From positions 1,377,339 through 1,441,338 of the forward strand of contig JALPQD010000396.1 of assembly GCA_023101885.1 (NCBI GenBank): 64,000 nt of DNA, read 5' to 3'. Position numbers and translations under genes: made by a program. The DNA is from Typhlomys cinereus. Lineage: Eukaryota; Chordata; Mammalia; Rodentia; Platacanthomyidae. Under the pieces are notes generated by a model. The model saw only the letters and a list, made by a program, of their open reading frames with translations. It did no database searches and was not told where the DNA came from. This document shows positions 35,754-47,663 of the stretch, in pieces (position 1 is the first letter of the stretch; each line of letters begins with the position of its first letter).

Positions 35754-36539
35754 GTGAGTTCAGCATTCTCCTTAATTTCTTTTTGTGGCAGCAGGTAAAA
35801 TATAATGCAGGGTCTGCCATAGCTAAGAAGCATATGTGGTTATGGAACGCAAGTTCAAGATATCACATCACCACAGTTATGGGCCTGGGACGTCAAGGAG
35901 GATAAAGGAAAGACTATTTGTCAAAATGTCCACTTCTGGTTAAATGGGAGACAACCTCTCCCCCGTCTTCAAACTCCAGAGATCTTTCCCTTCCGCATAT
36001 GTTCCACTCATCTGGCTACACAGATGCATTCTCCACAACAAGTAAGTGATAAGTCCACTACAGTATTAGACCGACCTGTTTCCACAGAGCACATCCCCAT
36101 TAGGGCTACAGCAGCCAGGTCTTCTCTTTATGCCCCAAGCACTGAGGTCTTCCTGTATGTTAGGGTTCAAGTTATATGTCAAGGGAGATGGCAGGGAGCA
36201 GACAGTCAAGAAATATTCTCCATAAATATAGAGTCTGCTCTGCACCATGTAGACAAATGTGTCAGGACATAGAGAATAATCAAAATGGTGTGCTTCTCTC
36301 ATTTCTATTTCATAAATAGCACATTGAGAAGATTCTTGACATTCAGATTCCCTGTGGAAGTTCTTAGTCCTGATGAAGAAATTGTCAAGAAACTGCCAAA
36401 GACAGTCTTAAGTCTGTCTTGGAAGCTTGTATATCAAAGGCACAATCTCATAGGTACTGAAGAATCTGAGTTAGAGCTGACCATGCCCCAGAGACAGTAC
36501 CAATGTTAGGAACAGTCTCAAGTTGAGGTATGAAGATAT

Positions 36540-36765
36540 TCAGTTTGGGGAATGGAGAAATGGATCAGGAGTTAAGACTCTGCCTTACAAGAAGAAGTCC
36601 TGAATTAGGATCCCACATCCCATGCAAAAGTGCTAGGTGGAAAAGGTGTGGGCAAAGCTTGGGAAATCTCAGAGCAAAGCAAAAAGGAGGTAAAAACAAT
36701 CCAGAATGATATCTTAAGTCATATAGTCATATTTGGTCCTCCACTAGGATACTTTGTGCCTTCTA

Positions 36766-36823
<58 letters not shown>

Positions 36824-36840
36824 GAAAAATAAAGAAATGA
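36540..36840 (+). mobile_element. Old B2-like SINE with (CA)n at 36,768-36,822
   Basis: A GGAGAAATGGATCAGGAGTT head, box B-like TGAATTAGGATCCC, and a CA microsatellite that passes into an AAATAAAG tail. Confidence 0.75.
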
Positions 36841-37784
36841 AGTTTAAAAAATTACTATAAAAAGATATTCAATTTGGATTTATTGACAAATGACTGGGGT
36901 TCTCTATTTTGGTCTTGATTTTTGTATATAACTACACAAAAGATAATCCTCACTAAAAATATAATCATGTAGATATATGAGCCACTTTTTTTGTTTCTTG
37001 TCCACATTCACGTAAGAGAACTCAGATGTCAATGGAGTTATGATGTGGTTGAGGACTCTCCACCATGCTGTTTTTTGCAGGAAACTGAAAGAAACCCCAG
37101 AACTGATTTCCTTCAATTAGTTTGACATGAGAAATATCTAATTACTCCTGAAGTTTTTAATTTATAGCTAGGCCCAAGACTTCTCAGATGTATACTATGA
37201 GGCCAAAGGAGATATCTGGGGAGATGTTAGCACGTTGAGATTGTACATGAGAACCATGTTTAAAAATAACATGTGCAAGGTACATGTCCCCAGATTCAGA
37301 CTGTTAACTAACATCACCTCCCAGAAAGCAAGACCTAGGTACACTGAGGGTCAGATCACACAGAGCACTCTTCACCTATGGTGCACAAGTATCTATTAGA
37401 AAAATTTCTGGGACCCACAAATCTTTTTTAGTCCAGAAAGATACTATGCTGCTGATGAAAAATGTCGCTGAGAACTCTGTCCCTCCTTCCCTCACAAAGC
37501 CATCATTCCTCTGTAAAATTCCTCTAGAGAAAAAGCTCTATATCCTGTTTGAGAATTGACTAATCTCAGATCCTAAAGGAGGAACAAATCAAAATGTGGT
37601 GGCTTTTGCTCCTTGTTATGCAATGTTTCTGAACATAATAGAAGAGGATCAAGATGTTAATGATGTCTATAGGTGACTTTTGCTGTACCATAGACAAAGA
37701 ATAAATGTATAATCTCAGAACTAGCAAGGGTTAAAGCCAGATATGCTATTTGTTAAGCACTTACTTCATGATACCCATTCACCC

Positions 37785-38115
37785 GTTTCCATTATTATAG
37801 TCCCTAGGCGAGGATATTATCCACATTTTTTTGTTGTGGGTATGTGTATGTGGGTGTGAGCATGTGGGTATGGATGTAGGTGTACAAATGGGCAGTTGAG
37901 CATATTCACATGTGGAAAATAAGGTAATATTGGAAATATTCCTTGATTGCTCTGTCATTGCTTGGATCTGGAGTTTCCAAGACTGCCTTCCAGAGTCATA
38001 ATTACAGACTGCTGCCATGTCAACCATGAATATTTCTTTGTTATTTGGTATCCAAATTCAGGTTTTTTAGCTTGCTAATCAAAGGTTTTAACTCTTGATC
38101 CATCTTGGCAGCACT
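37785..38115 (-). mobile_element. Probable old SINE, minus strand
   Basis: The end AAGGTTTTAACTCTTGATCC read in reverse resembles the box A region of the local SINE (GGATCAAGAGTTAAAACC). The GTGGGTATGTG stretch fits its reversed CA-rich tail. Weak. Confidence 0.4.
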
Positions 38116-39030
38116 TTTATCCAGTTTTTACAAAAGGGATTGCTGACACTCAGATGATATTTTAAAAAAGGCTAAATTAATCACACACTTAAGGGATGAA
38201 GTGAGAACTTCTTTTTGCCCTTGGTCACTAGGCCACCCTCTTCCTCTGTAATGCTAGTTCCACAAAGGTCTAAATTTAGGAAACCTAGCAGAGAGTAATG
38301 AGAATATTTGAGTGCTGAGGAGCACCAAAATCTGGGCAACATCCTGAATCATCTGAGATGTCATTGTTACTAGAATGCAGTTATTAATGTCTGTAGTGTT
38401 CTGATGTGTACTGTGATATGCCTAACTTCAATTTGAAATGATCCTAGCTGAGTTCTCCCAAAGATTTGGGGGCTTTTTGGGAAAGAACCACAGTTGCCTA
38501 AATATAGATGTGTTTGATTATATGCTGCCTTGAGACTATCATATAAGTGATTTTATAATAATTATTCACAACATAATTTCAGAACAATTGGGAAGAGATG
38601 CTGGCTTATTTCACATAATCCATCTGTGACTATGCTTTTTGGACCAGAAAGTGTTTCAGTCTGCTCAGTAAATCCATAACTCTATCACTTATGAAACTTA
38701 AAATTAAGAAATTAACCACTTTTTTGAGCTAAAGAAGCACAAAATGATTCTTATTTTTAACTCCAATTTGAACCCAGTGGAAGCCCAAAACAGTCTGGAA
38801 TTTCTCCTGGGTTACCTTAACATCATTGTCTTCTGGGAAGTGTTCTCCACTGTGACAAGAATCACAGAAGGTTGAAAGGACAGTCCTCCCAGAAATTTTA
38901 GAAGAATGAACAGTTAACACTTGTGGCTGGATATGGAGTGCAGTGATATAAATGGTAATTACAGGAATGAAGGTTTAGGATTGAGCTTAAGCACTATAAA
39001 TGATGAAAATGATAATAATAGAACTTTCTT
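38116..39030. other. Copy 3 intron: nothing recognised
   Basis: AT-rich DNA between the IgV and first IgC1 exons without a recognisable exon or repeat. Confidence 0.5.
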
Positions 39031-39033
39031 TAC

Positions 39034-39560
39034 TGTATGTATTAGTCAAGGTTCTCTCGGGAACGGAACTGATAGAAAGGATATACATATGAATATACAA
39101 AGGAATTTGTTAGATTAACTTACAAAATAAAGCAGAGTAGTCTGACAGCTGCAAAAAGTTCTTGAGCTGAATATCTCAGAAGACTAAAGGATTCCTGGGA
39201 AGTCTAAAACTTGCGTGAGAGCTGGAGAGGCAGGGCTCTGACATCAGTAAGGAACAGGAGCAAGTAGACAGAGACTGGGTTTGGGTGTCAGCAATGAACA
39301 GTAGCAAGATCGAAAAAGACTGGCTCCCAACATCTTCAGTAAAGATCAATAACAGAATAATAGCAGCAGTAGAGACCAGCAGTAGAAAGAAAAGATCAAG
39401 TTGACGCAGGGTGAGAGACACCAAGTCTCTCCCCTTTACACATACCTTTAATTAATTCAACACTGGAAATCGCAACCCACTATGAACTGGGTCTTCCATA
39501 CAAATTTAACAATCAACAGCAGGCTTGTTTAAGGACTTGTCCTAACTATCAATCTTCATA
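39034..39560. repeat. Old interspersed repeat (head TATTAGTCAAGGTTCTCT)
   Basis: Same head as the repeat at 43,705 and related to 29,590. The middle holds a purine-rich CAGCAGTAGAGACCAGCAG stretch. Family not assigned. Confidence 0.5.
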
Positions 39561-39688
39561 GCTGAGGCCCAAAATTAGCCTGCAACTGTGAAGAAGGCGC
39601 TTGAATCCAAGTAAAACATTGTGCCATCCACTTGTCATCATTAATGGATTTATAATAATGTCTTTTGTCTCAAAAGACTTGTTTGTAG

Positions 39689-40198
39689 CAAGACTATCTG
39701 CTGGACCACACCTGAGCAGACAGCGAGTTTCATTTACTACTCCCATAGCTTATGCACCAGTTCCACAAGTTCCAAGAAGCATCATTCTGATGCTTAAAAT
39801 GTTTCAAAGATGGTAATGAACTCTCTCACTTCCAGACAACTGTGAACTCTGCAATAGAGAACATGCCCTACAGTGTCTCTAGCATAGTTCAAGTGGTGTG
39901 GGTCCCCAGGATGTCCATTCTCACTTCATCTGTGAGGTGGGCGACATCACCTTGAAAAGAGGCCTTCTTCGAAGTTTGGCATTCACACAAAAGGATGCTC
40001 CAGGAATGGGAGGGAGGAAAGGGGAGGCACTGGGAGAAGGAGAGGGAGGGGGTGAAAAGATGGGAAAGGGGGGGTGCAAGGGTTATTGGTGGAGGGAGGG
40101 TGTATGATTGGGGGAAAATAAATAAATGTAATAAAATAAAAAAGAAAAGAAAAGAGGCCCTCTTCATGGGACTGCCTATTTGTCTGACATAATGAGAC
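39689..40198 (+). pseudogene. Sirpb1-like: SIRP-like first IgC1 exon, copy 3, frameshifted and split by an L1
   Basis: The exon begins after TAG at 39,686-39,688, in the phase left by the IgV exon. Recognisable SIRP D2 blocks, spread over different frames, are SAGP, RVSFT, FKDGNELSHFQTTV, YSVSS, DVHSHFICEV and ITLKR. The exon is then cut by an L1 fragment at 39,965-40,148 and resumes with GPLHGTAYLSDIMR. Frameshifts separate RVSFT from FKDGNELS and YSVSS from DVHSHF. No GT is seen at the expected donor. The exon is non-functional in several independent ways. Confidence 0.82.
39965..40148 (+). mobile_element. Short L1 3' end inserted in a SIRP exon
   Basis: 184 bases of L1 3' UTR (GAAGTTTGGCATTCACACAA, G-rich tract, poly-A-rich end) lie between two copies of the 11-base target GAAAAGAGGCC (39,954-39,964 and 40,149-40,159). 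Removing one target copy restores a continuous exon sequence. Confidence 0.9.
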
Positions 40199-40690
40199 AT
40201 AAATATCCTTCATGCAAGCCCGTGTTCACACATTGCAAGCAACCTACACCTCTGTAGGTCAAAATGACTAGCAACCTAGTTCCTAGGAAACCACCTACCT
40301 AGTACGTGAGAACACCAACTCTGTAACCAGCAAAATAATGGAAGCTGTACTCAGTTTATTAAAAGAAACTATAGCTACACCTATTATGAATTGTCTCTGA
40401 TATGCTCATGGGTTTCATTTATCATGATGTGGTAATTGTGCTCCTACCATAGATAGAGTTGCTCTTGTTGATTGAACTCTTTATACTCCTCACACCACCA
40501 CATTCAGAACTCATGATATGTGTGCAAGGAGATGTGTTTATTGATTCCTCATGTATGCAAACAAGTGATGTTTTGATACCTGACATATGCCCAGCTCTGT
40601 CTCCAAGCATGCACTTGACGTGACTTGTAGTCACTCTTCTGGACTCAAACCTGAACCTTAAAATCACAAGTTCTTCTTGTGCAATTACAG

Positions 40691-40985
40691 TTCCACCCAT
40701 GTTGGAGGATGCCCAACAGTCAACGGTGACACAGTGACATGGAATGAAGTAAATGTTACCTGTTATGCGAATAATTCTACTCCAAAAACCCCCAAGGTGG
40801 AGTTGACCTGGTTAGAGAATGGAAATGTGTTCCACAAAGGAGCAGCCTCTACCTCACAATGAATAAGGATGATATATACAACCACACCATCTGACAAACT
40901 CTTGTGACCATGTGGAGGATATGGTGATCATGTGCCAAGTGTAGTTGGCCTTCACTAGTACACCAAAGAAGAAACAGTGTAGTGA
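40691..40985 (+). pseudogene. Sirpb1-like: SIRP-like second IgC1 exon, copy 3, frameshifted
   Basis: Starts after TTACAG (40,685-40,690) in phase 1 with VPPMLE. A TGA follows in that frame; the next block, NEVNVTC, lies in another frame and runs into VELTWLENGNV, a signature of the SIRP membrane-proximal IgC1 domain (cysteine and WLENGNV). Later blocks NKDDIYNHT and HVEDMVIMCQV (second cysteine) are again in different frames. The end is approximate because the expected last residues are not preserved. Confidence 0.8.
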
Positions 40986-41577
40986 TATAGCCTATGCTGA
41001 AGATACCTGCATTCTAGCTTCGTGGTTCTTTTTAAACTTCATATCTTCATTTAATGTCAACTGAAGTACTCTTTCATATTGTAGACAAATCTGAGAGTGT
41101 TTAAACATAGAGTAAAATTTTAAATCAATTTTCCTCCAAACATACAATTTCCACAAGCTTGTTTGCTATCAGAAGATGTTAAGGAACAAAGAAGGGATGT
41201 TGAGTAAATCATCCCATCCTACCAAACTAGATATGTTCTTCTTAACAACTTCATTTTTAGTCTTCATGTTTATTTATTCTTTATTCTATTCAACATCTGC
41301 CTTGTCGTGCTCTTCAAAACCATATCACAACTCTCTGTAACCTCACCAAGTAACCTCTGGAACAACAAACAGAGGAATCAGGTGACAAGGATGAAGGTAA
41401 AGAAAGAACATTATTTCTATGTCTTCAGTTTTGACCAAGGCACCCAGGTCATGACACAGATTCAGAAGTCCTCAGAGCTATGGTGGGCTCAAGTGGTCTC
41501 AGCTGAGCCCAGTGAAAACGCTGAGAAATTAGGTCCAAGAAGTCCCTTCTAATGACTCTCTGACCCCTTGTTTCTAG

Positions 41578-41689
41578 GACGGGAGGCCTCAACTACCACT
41601 GTCTTTGTAGCTGTTCTTTTCAGTCTCAAGATTCTGCTGGTGATTGTTGTCTCTGCCTTCTATGTCCACCGGAAGCAGAAGTTCTAACT
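41578..41689 (+). pseudogene. Sirpb1-like: SIRP-beta-type transmembrane exon, copy 3 (exon intact)
   Basis: After a CTAG acceptor (41,574-41,577) the exon encodes REASTTT, a hydrophobic helix from VFVAVLF to IVVSAFYV with a single lysine near its middle (LKILL), and a short basic tail HRKQKF, then TAA at 41,685-41,687 and a GTAAGT donor at 41,690. A lysine inside the membrane and a tail without ITIM tyrosines are the marks of SIRP-beta receptors. These have no signalling tail and pair through the lysine with the adaptor DAP12. SIRP-alpha has a long ITIM tail instead, so this is the beta type. The exon is open, but the upstream exons of this copy are broken. Confidence 0.85.
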
Positions 41690-42139
41690 GTAAGTTAGAT
41701 GAGCTGAAAATATGAGAGTCCAAGGACTGACACAGATGAGGCAGGTTCAATTTGAGACTCTGGAAGAGTTGGACAAAGGAGGTATATGAGGGGTATGTCT
41801 GTGAGTGTTCAGTTGGAAGCTACTCAAATTTTAGAGGACAGATGGTCAGTTTGTAGGACTATCTCTGCTCTTGTCCTTTATGTGACCACAAGGGAGCAGG
41901 AGGAAAAAGTCATGAGTTGGGTTAAAGAACAGAGTGATGGCGCTATGTCATTCATTCAGGACTTCCCATCCATTCAGGAAGTGTGTATCAGAAAGAGACA
42001 GCAGCATTCAGGACTTAGTTTATAAGTGATAACAGTAGTATTGAATGAATACGACTCCTCATAACTCATTTTTTCCTCCTTTATCATAGAAAAACCTCAA
42101 TCTTTGCCATATATTTCATGGAGCCTGAAAAAAAAAAGA

Positions 42140-42345
42140 AGGGAGAGCAAGAGAAAGATTCGGCATATAAAGGCACTTGCCTCACAAGTTTGATGGCCTT
42201 AGTCGAATGTCTTAAACCCTCCTAAACATGGAAAGTCAAGCTCACAAAGTTGTCCTCCAGCATCTGCATAAAACTATGGAGTATGTGTCAATCAATCTCA
42301 ACCACAGAAAATATATAAATGAATGAGTAAATAAAAATAAACATA
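42140..42345 (+). mobile_element. Degenerate SINE, plus strand
   Basis: GGCACTTGCCTCACAAG and TGGCCTTAGTCGAATG resemble the tRNA-like head, and AAATGAATGAGTAAATAAAA the tail. It follows a possible 3'-UTR exon of copy 3 (acceptor at about 42,090). Confidence 0.5.
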
Positions 42346-42611
42346 AGGTTATGAGAAACTCTTATAAACTGTGCTGACTTTCTCAACTAGCTCTCTCATA
42401 GGATGCCTGTTGGCCAATAACTCCAATTATATCCTTAGCATAGGAATTAATAACCAAGCTCAGTTTACATACATGGTCTGAAGAATGGGCCAAGGAATGT
42501 GTCTGGGCTCTGACTGTGCACCAATCCAAAGATGTGAGGAAGAAACACATTCAGAATACACTAGGTTGTCTCTAGTCCATTACTCTCATCCTGGTCAATT
42601 CAAAATATTAT

Positions 42612-43035
42612 AGTGTTGCAGTTCACCTGCATGGTTGCTGAGAAATGATCATCAAATGGCTTAAGGGAACAAGGGTGTTTATTTTCTTACTAATAGGCAG
42701 GTTACTGTCTGTCCAGCTTGACAAGTGAGCACACACCAACACCAAGGCTGAGGGAACTGGCCACACTATGTCTACATAGTGGATGAGAAAGGAACAATCC
42801 TTACTTGCCAGACCAGCATGTCTGGCTAAGTATACACAAGGATGCTGACTCTCTCAACTAGCTCTCTGTGATTTATTCCAGGGCCTCATCCCACTTACCA
42901 AAGGCTGGACCTTCCCCATCAGCTAGACAATCTCCTTTAGGTTCACTGTGGGATTAACTCAACAACTAAGTCTCCACAAATGTGCCCAGAGCTCAGAACC
43001 TGTATTGTGAAGTTGACACCTGTGCCTAACCATGA
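42612..43035 (-). mobile_element. Non-autonomous DNA-transposon-like repeat, inverted copy
   Basis: Reverse complement of 33,485-33,905: ends in AGTTGACACCTGTGCC and ACCATGAC and shares CCAGACCAGCATGTCTGG and TGATTTATTCCAGGGCC. A clear target duplication is not visible here. Confidence 0.5.
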
Positions 43036-43704
43036 CACTCCACCCCTTGTAAACTTGACACAAAAACATAGCACTTTTAAACTGTAACCTTCAATCCTTG
43101 TCACCATAGGTGTTAAAAGTTATCAGAGGTAGAAGCAATAATTCAGGGTGGTTATCGAAGTCACCCTTGGTCTTCCACAGGGACACACAGTATCTTCTCT
43201 TACACACAAAAATAAAAAAATATAAATACATTTCATAAACAAATTGAAAATATTCTCTCATTAAAATTTCAGTTATTAAAATGTTGGAACTGAAAGTCTT
43301 TCTTTAAATATCTCAAATAAAAACATTGTAACAATGAGGAAATATCAAGTTAAAAACAAAGCCCAGAAAATTACCACATCCTGTACTTCAATGTCCATCT
43401 TCAGTTGCTCATTACATAGTCACTGTGGCTCAAAGATTCTAGGCATTCCCAATCCTTGTTTGCAGCTCGAGGTTGTAAAAGCAGAGTTCCTCTGAACCAA
43501 GCTGAATCTTCACTCGCAGCTGTCCTCAGCATACCTCCCACAGTTCTGGCATCTCCAACAACACTCTGGATTTACCTCTGCAGCTATACTCTTACAGGAA
43601 CTCTATGCCTGCCACTTGGTGCCAAGCTTTTCTACTCTCCATGAACCCTTCAGTAGTAGACCAAAACCAGTATAACCTGGGGGATGCTGCCAGGTACCAT
43701 AATT

Positions 43705-44175
43705 TGTATTAGTCAGGTTCTCTAAGGATGCAGAATCAACACAATGAATATGTATATATAGGGAATGTATTGAGATGACTTACAGATATGGCTGAGGTAG
43801 TTCAATGATGGCTGGTAATAGCTGATAAATCCAGTAGTCAAGAGGGTGAAAGCTGAAAGCTGGAGGATTCCTAGAGTCCTTACTCTAGTTGAAGACTTGG
43901 AGGGTTGGAAGGTTAGGTGGTCGAACAAGTGAAGAAACTAGGTGGTTGCAAGGAAGAATGATTCCTAGCACAGCTACAAAAAATGTCCCTTCTTCTCTTT
44001 GGTGGTTCCCTTTTATATGATCCATTACTGAGAGGTTCCTATGAGATCTATGGAGGTTCCAGTGGAATGTAGGGCAGATATAATCCTTTCAGGTGGTCTC
44101 AGTTGATCTTTCCAGATGTTGTCTCAGCTGATCTTGATACCAAGGGTGTCAAGTTGATGCCCAGGATTAACTATT
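43705..44175. repeat. Old interspersed repeat (head TATTAGTCAGGTTCTCT)
   Basis: Same family as 39,034, with the ATATATAGGG stretch near its head and GTCAAGTTGATGCCCAGG near its end. Confidence 0.5.
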
Positions 44176-45185
44176 ACATATAGTTTAACCTTCATATGTC
44201 ACAATATTGGTTGATTTTAAACTACACCCATATATCACAATGGTATGTGAACAAAATTTTCATGGCTTACATCCTATTATTATGTGAAGCAAGTATCTTT
44301 TTCTTTTGTGAATTATTATCCTTCTTTTTATGTTTGAATCAGCATTCAACAGGCAAACCTTCAGAAATTCAATGCTGGGAGATTTCTCCAAAAGATCTTT
44401 CTTTGATATGAAGTTTTGTATAGTATTCATGCTTCTGAACCTTAATCCCCTTTTTTTCTAGAACACATTTCCAATTATTTCTACTGGTTCCCTTTATTCA
44501 AAACAGAGTCAGTGCCAACACACTATGGCCAGCTGTTTATCCTTCTCTTCTTCCACTTTTGTTCCAGTAGCATCTCAGCTCAGGGTAGTATTATATATTC
44601 TTCACCAAAATTTCTGTAAAATGTTTTGTGGTTAAGCACTGGGTAAACAACATAGATGTCATCATGCTCTTGTTGTGCAAACTGAGGAAAACAACCTCAG
44701 GCAACAACCTTTACCAACAGACAAAAATGAATTGATGTAATTTGACACTATTAGTGATGAAATTTTAAATTGATTTGTTGATCTATGGAGCAATGGGTCA
44801 ACAGTGAAGCTTTTGTAACTCATCATGATATAACTGCTCTACTCACAGAAATGTAAGCCTCAAGTTAGGTATATGTATCTGTTAGCAACGTTGCTTCTTA
44901 CTAAAGTATCAGGACTTGAGATATTATCGCCAGTCCATGTAAATCTGAGCAGAGAGCAGCATGTCCCTGAAATCTCAATGCTCTTATGGCAATATGAAAA
45001 GTAAGATAAGAGAAGCTTGCCAATCAATGAACTGAGAGAGAAAAGAAAATAAATGAATAAGTAGAATTTTGAGCCCTGTTTAAAGACTATTGTTTCTTAA
45101 ACATTAACATGCATATTCTATGCATAACAGCAAAGACAACATATCTGCATTTGCTTGTCTTTTTGGGAAAAATAGACAGAAACTC
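44176..45185. other. No recognisable gene
   Basis: AT-rich DNA without an exon or a repeat I can name, between copy 3 and the next duplicon segment. Confidence 0.5.
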
Positions 45186-45189
45186 TGCC

Positions 45190-45905
45190 ACTTCATAATG
45201 TGCAAACCCTAGTACAGAGATGAAAACAACAAGACCAAAAAATGTAAATCAACACAGAGGCAGTGTACACAATGTGGAAAATCTGTGTCAATGATACATC
45301 TGGCAGAGGAGCAGTGTCTAGCATATATAAAGAACATCAAAATATAAGCGTCAACAAGATATAATTATCCAGTGGATAGTTCTCAAAAGAAGAAATACAA
45401 ATATCTAAGAAACACCTTTAAGAAAGTCCAATATTTCTTTAAAAAAAAGTCAAGAAATTGTAAAACAAAGCTACTATGAGGTTTCAAATTACCCAAGTAA
45501 TAATGGCTAGGACTAAAAGAACAAACAACAAATTCTGGCAAAGGCACTTAAAAGATGGAACTTGATTCATTATACATGGGAATGTAAACTAGTACAACAG
45601 TTCTATAAATCAGTGTGATGATTGTTCAAAAAGATACAAATAGTTCTAATTCATGTCCCAAAAATACCACTTTTGGGAATATTAACAACTGGATCCTCAT
45701 CACAACATAGAAAAGCATTCACACCTATGCTTAATGTGCCTCTATCTGCAATAATAAGGACATGGAACTAGCAAAAATATCCATCAACTCATTAGTGGAT
45801 AATGAAAATGTGGTACATACATGCAATGAAATGTTACTTACTACACTTGAGCAGTTATTGACCAATATTAAGAAAGATGAAACTCATAAATAATTTGGTG
45901 AACTC
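45190..45905 (+). mobile_element. Old L1 ORF2 3' fragment (paralogue of 3,880)
   Basis: Colinear with 3,880-4,570: the same L1 part, with shared details such as ACACCTATGC and CTCTATCTGCAATAA. Probably copied with the flanking DNA rather than inserted twice. Confidence 0.65.
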
Positions 45906-46179
45906 TTTCACTACTCCTGAGTCATACACCAGGCATCTCATACCACTTCCAGCTGGGTTGATGATGGTCCCTGTGACCACCAGCACACCAGGAGCCTCCA
46001 CCAACATCAAGTTGCTCCACCCATAGTCATTAAAAAACCTCCAAAACTTTTGAAGAATTTAACAGAATCCATAGAGATCAGAAATGGGCTAGCAAACCAA
46101 CACCATTCATTGGCAAACCCAAAAATCTTCCCATTAAAACAGAAGACAAACTTTAAGATAAATAGCCCTCCCTTTTTAT

Positions 46180-46500
46180 GGGAACAAGGAGTTTTATTTT
46201 GGCTTGGAAAAGTCCAGTTACAGTTCCTGTTACAGTTTAGTAGGAAAGCTCATGCTAACACCAGAGGCAAAAGGAACAAGCCATGCTCCAGCCACAGGAC
46301 TACTGAGAGAGGGACAAACTTCCCTTGCCAGATAGTATTTCTGTCCAACTATGCTGAAGAATGCCAACTTCCTTTACAGTCCCCTCCATTTTATCCACCT
46401 GCCCAGGGAATGATACCACTTACCATGGGCTGGGCCTCCTCCATGAATAGATAATCACCTACAGGATTGCTTTGAGTTTAACTCTGTTACTAATTTTGCA
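46180..46500. repeat. Old interspersed repeat
   Basis: Contains GTTTTATTTTGGCTTGG, CAGTTACAGTTCCTG and TTATCCACCTGCCCAGGGA; related to 16,905 (which has TTATCCACCTGCCCAGGGA near its end). Family not assigned. Confidence 0.5.
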
Positions 46501-46528
46501 CATGTACCAGAGTTCCAGCCTTCAGTTC

Positions 46529-47238
46529 TTTTTTTTATTTCTTCCACTTATACAATGTTGATAAGTACCCCATTCCCCTCCCTTCTTCCACCCCTCCCTG
46601 GATCCCCTTGCTCCTTCCCCTTTCCCCCTTCCTTTCCCCCCCTTCCCTTTCTCCCAGTGTCCCCCTATTCCTGGAGCATCCCTTAGTATGCATGACAAAC
46701 TTCCCTCTGGGTCCTCCTCTCTGATGAGGTGTAAGGACTCAGTAGCACTGCCTAGAACTCTTTTTTGTGTTCCCCTTTAGTATAGGAAGGAACGCTATTG
46801 TGGCTGTTAATCCCTTGCCTCTAAGGAGCCTAGTGCCTGCAATCCATGCTAGACTTTGGGGGTTCAATGATATTTTGGTCATTGTGCAGGTCATGCAAAG
46901 TCCTATTATGATTACTTCAGCCCTAACTTGTATGGATATCTTGCATATCGTTGCTCCTCCCATCTTTAGGCTTACTTACCACCCCCTCTTCCGCAAATTT
47001 CCCTGAGCTTTAGGATAGGAAGAGATTAGGCTGGTCTGGTTTCAGGTGGTTGATGTAGAGCCTCTGATTTTCCAAATTATGGTTTGTTGATTTTTTTTCA
47101 GTTTTGCTACTCTTGCACTGCCCTTGGCTCCATCCTGATGAGTATTGGATGTCACCCCCTGGCCAGAGATAAAAGACTGTTAAAATGAAGTCTTATTATA
47201 AGTGTAGATTCAAAGGTAGATGGAATAAGAGTAGGAGA
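46529..47238 (-). mobile_element. 5'-truncated L1, 3'-UTR, minus strand
   Basis: T-rich start, pyrimidine tract (complement of the G-rich 3'-UTR tract), then the usual 3'-UTR blocks in reverse to TAAAAGACTG. It abuts the plus-strand L1 at 47,239 without a gap. Confidence 0.82.
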
Positions 47239-47296
47239 CCGCCTTTCAATTTCCTTTTATTTTCAATTAGTAGTCACTACAGTTTAAAATTTCTAG

Positions 47297-47663
47297 CTTT
47301 CTGCCCCAGACCTGGACCAGGGAACACTCCCTGCTTTTCAGGTAAGGACCCTAAACCATGTCCCAGGGCCCAGGCCATCTGCACACCTCACCAGCCACTC
47401 TGCCTTTCTGTCCCAAACCCTGATTCAGGTGGACTCTCTGCTCCTCAGATAAGTGCACTAGATCATGCCCTAATCCCCAGGTCATCTGTGCACCCCACTA
47501 GTAGCCAGCTTGCCTTTCTGGCCCAGGGCAAGGCCCCTAGGCACGACCTATGTCCCTGGACATCTGAACACTCCATGAGCCAGTCTACCTTTTGGCCCCA
47601 GACTGGGACCTTGGCAGATTCCCACCCCCTCACAATTCAAGAGTCCAGAGAAAACCCAAGCAA
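47297..47663 (+). repeat. Tandem units of 107, 110 and 75 bases plus a partial unit in the L1 5' part
   Basis: CTTTCTG(C/T/G)CCC starts at 47,297, 47,404 and 47,514, and CTTTTGGCCCC at 47,589. Each unit continues with an AGG/CATCTG and CACCCCACTAG-type body. The unit lengths are not all multiples of three, although one plus-strand frame (47,185-47,703) stays open across them by chance or recent origin. Confidence 0.7.

Noticed and set aside
35447..35905. Open frame read as a complete one-exon Ig protein
   Set aside because: It starts at a chance ATG after the frameshift and reads through the splice donor at 35,754 into the intron.
41700..42125. Additional cytoplasmic-tail exon of the SIRP copy
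   Set aside because: The transmembrane exon already ends in TAA; the text after the acceptor near 42,090 has no ITIM and could only be 3' UTR.
47297..47663. CRISPR-like array
   Set aside because: The units are directly tandem with no unique spacers, and the setting is a mammalian L1.
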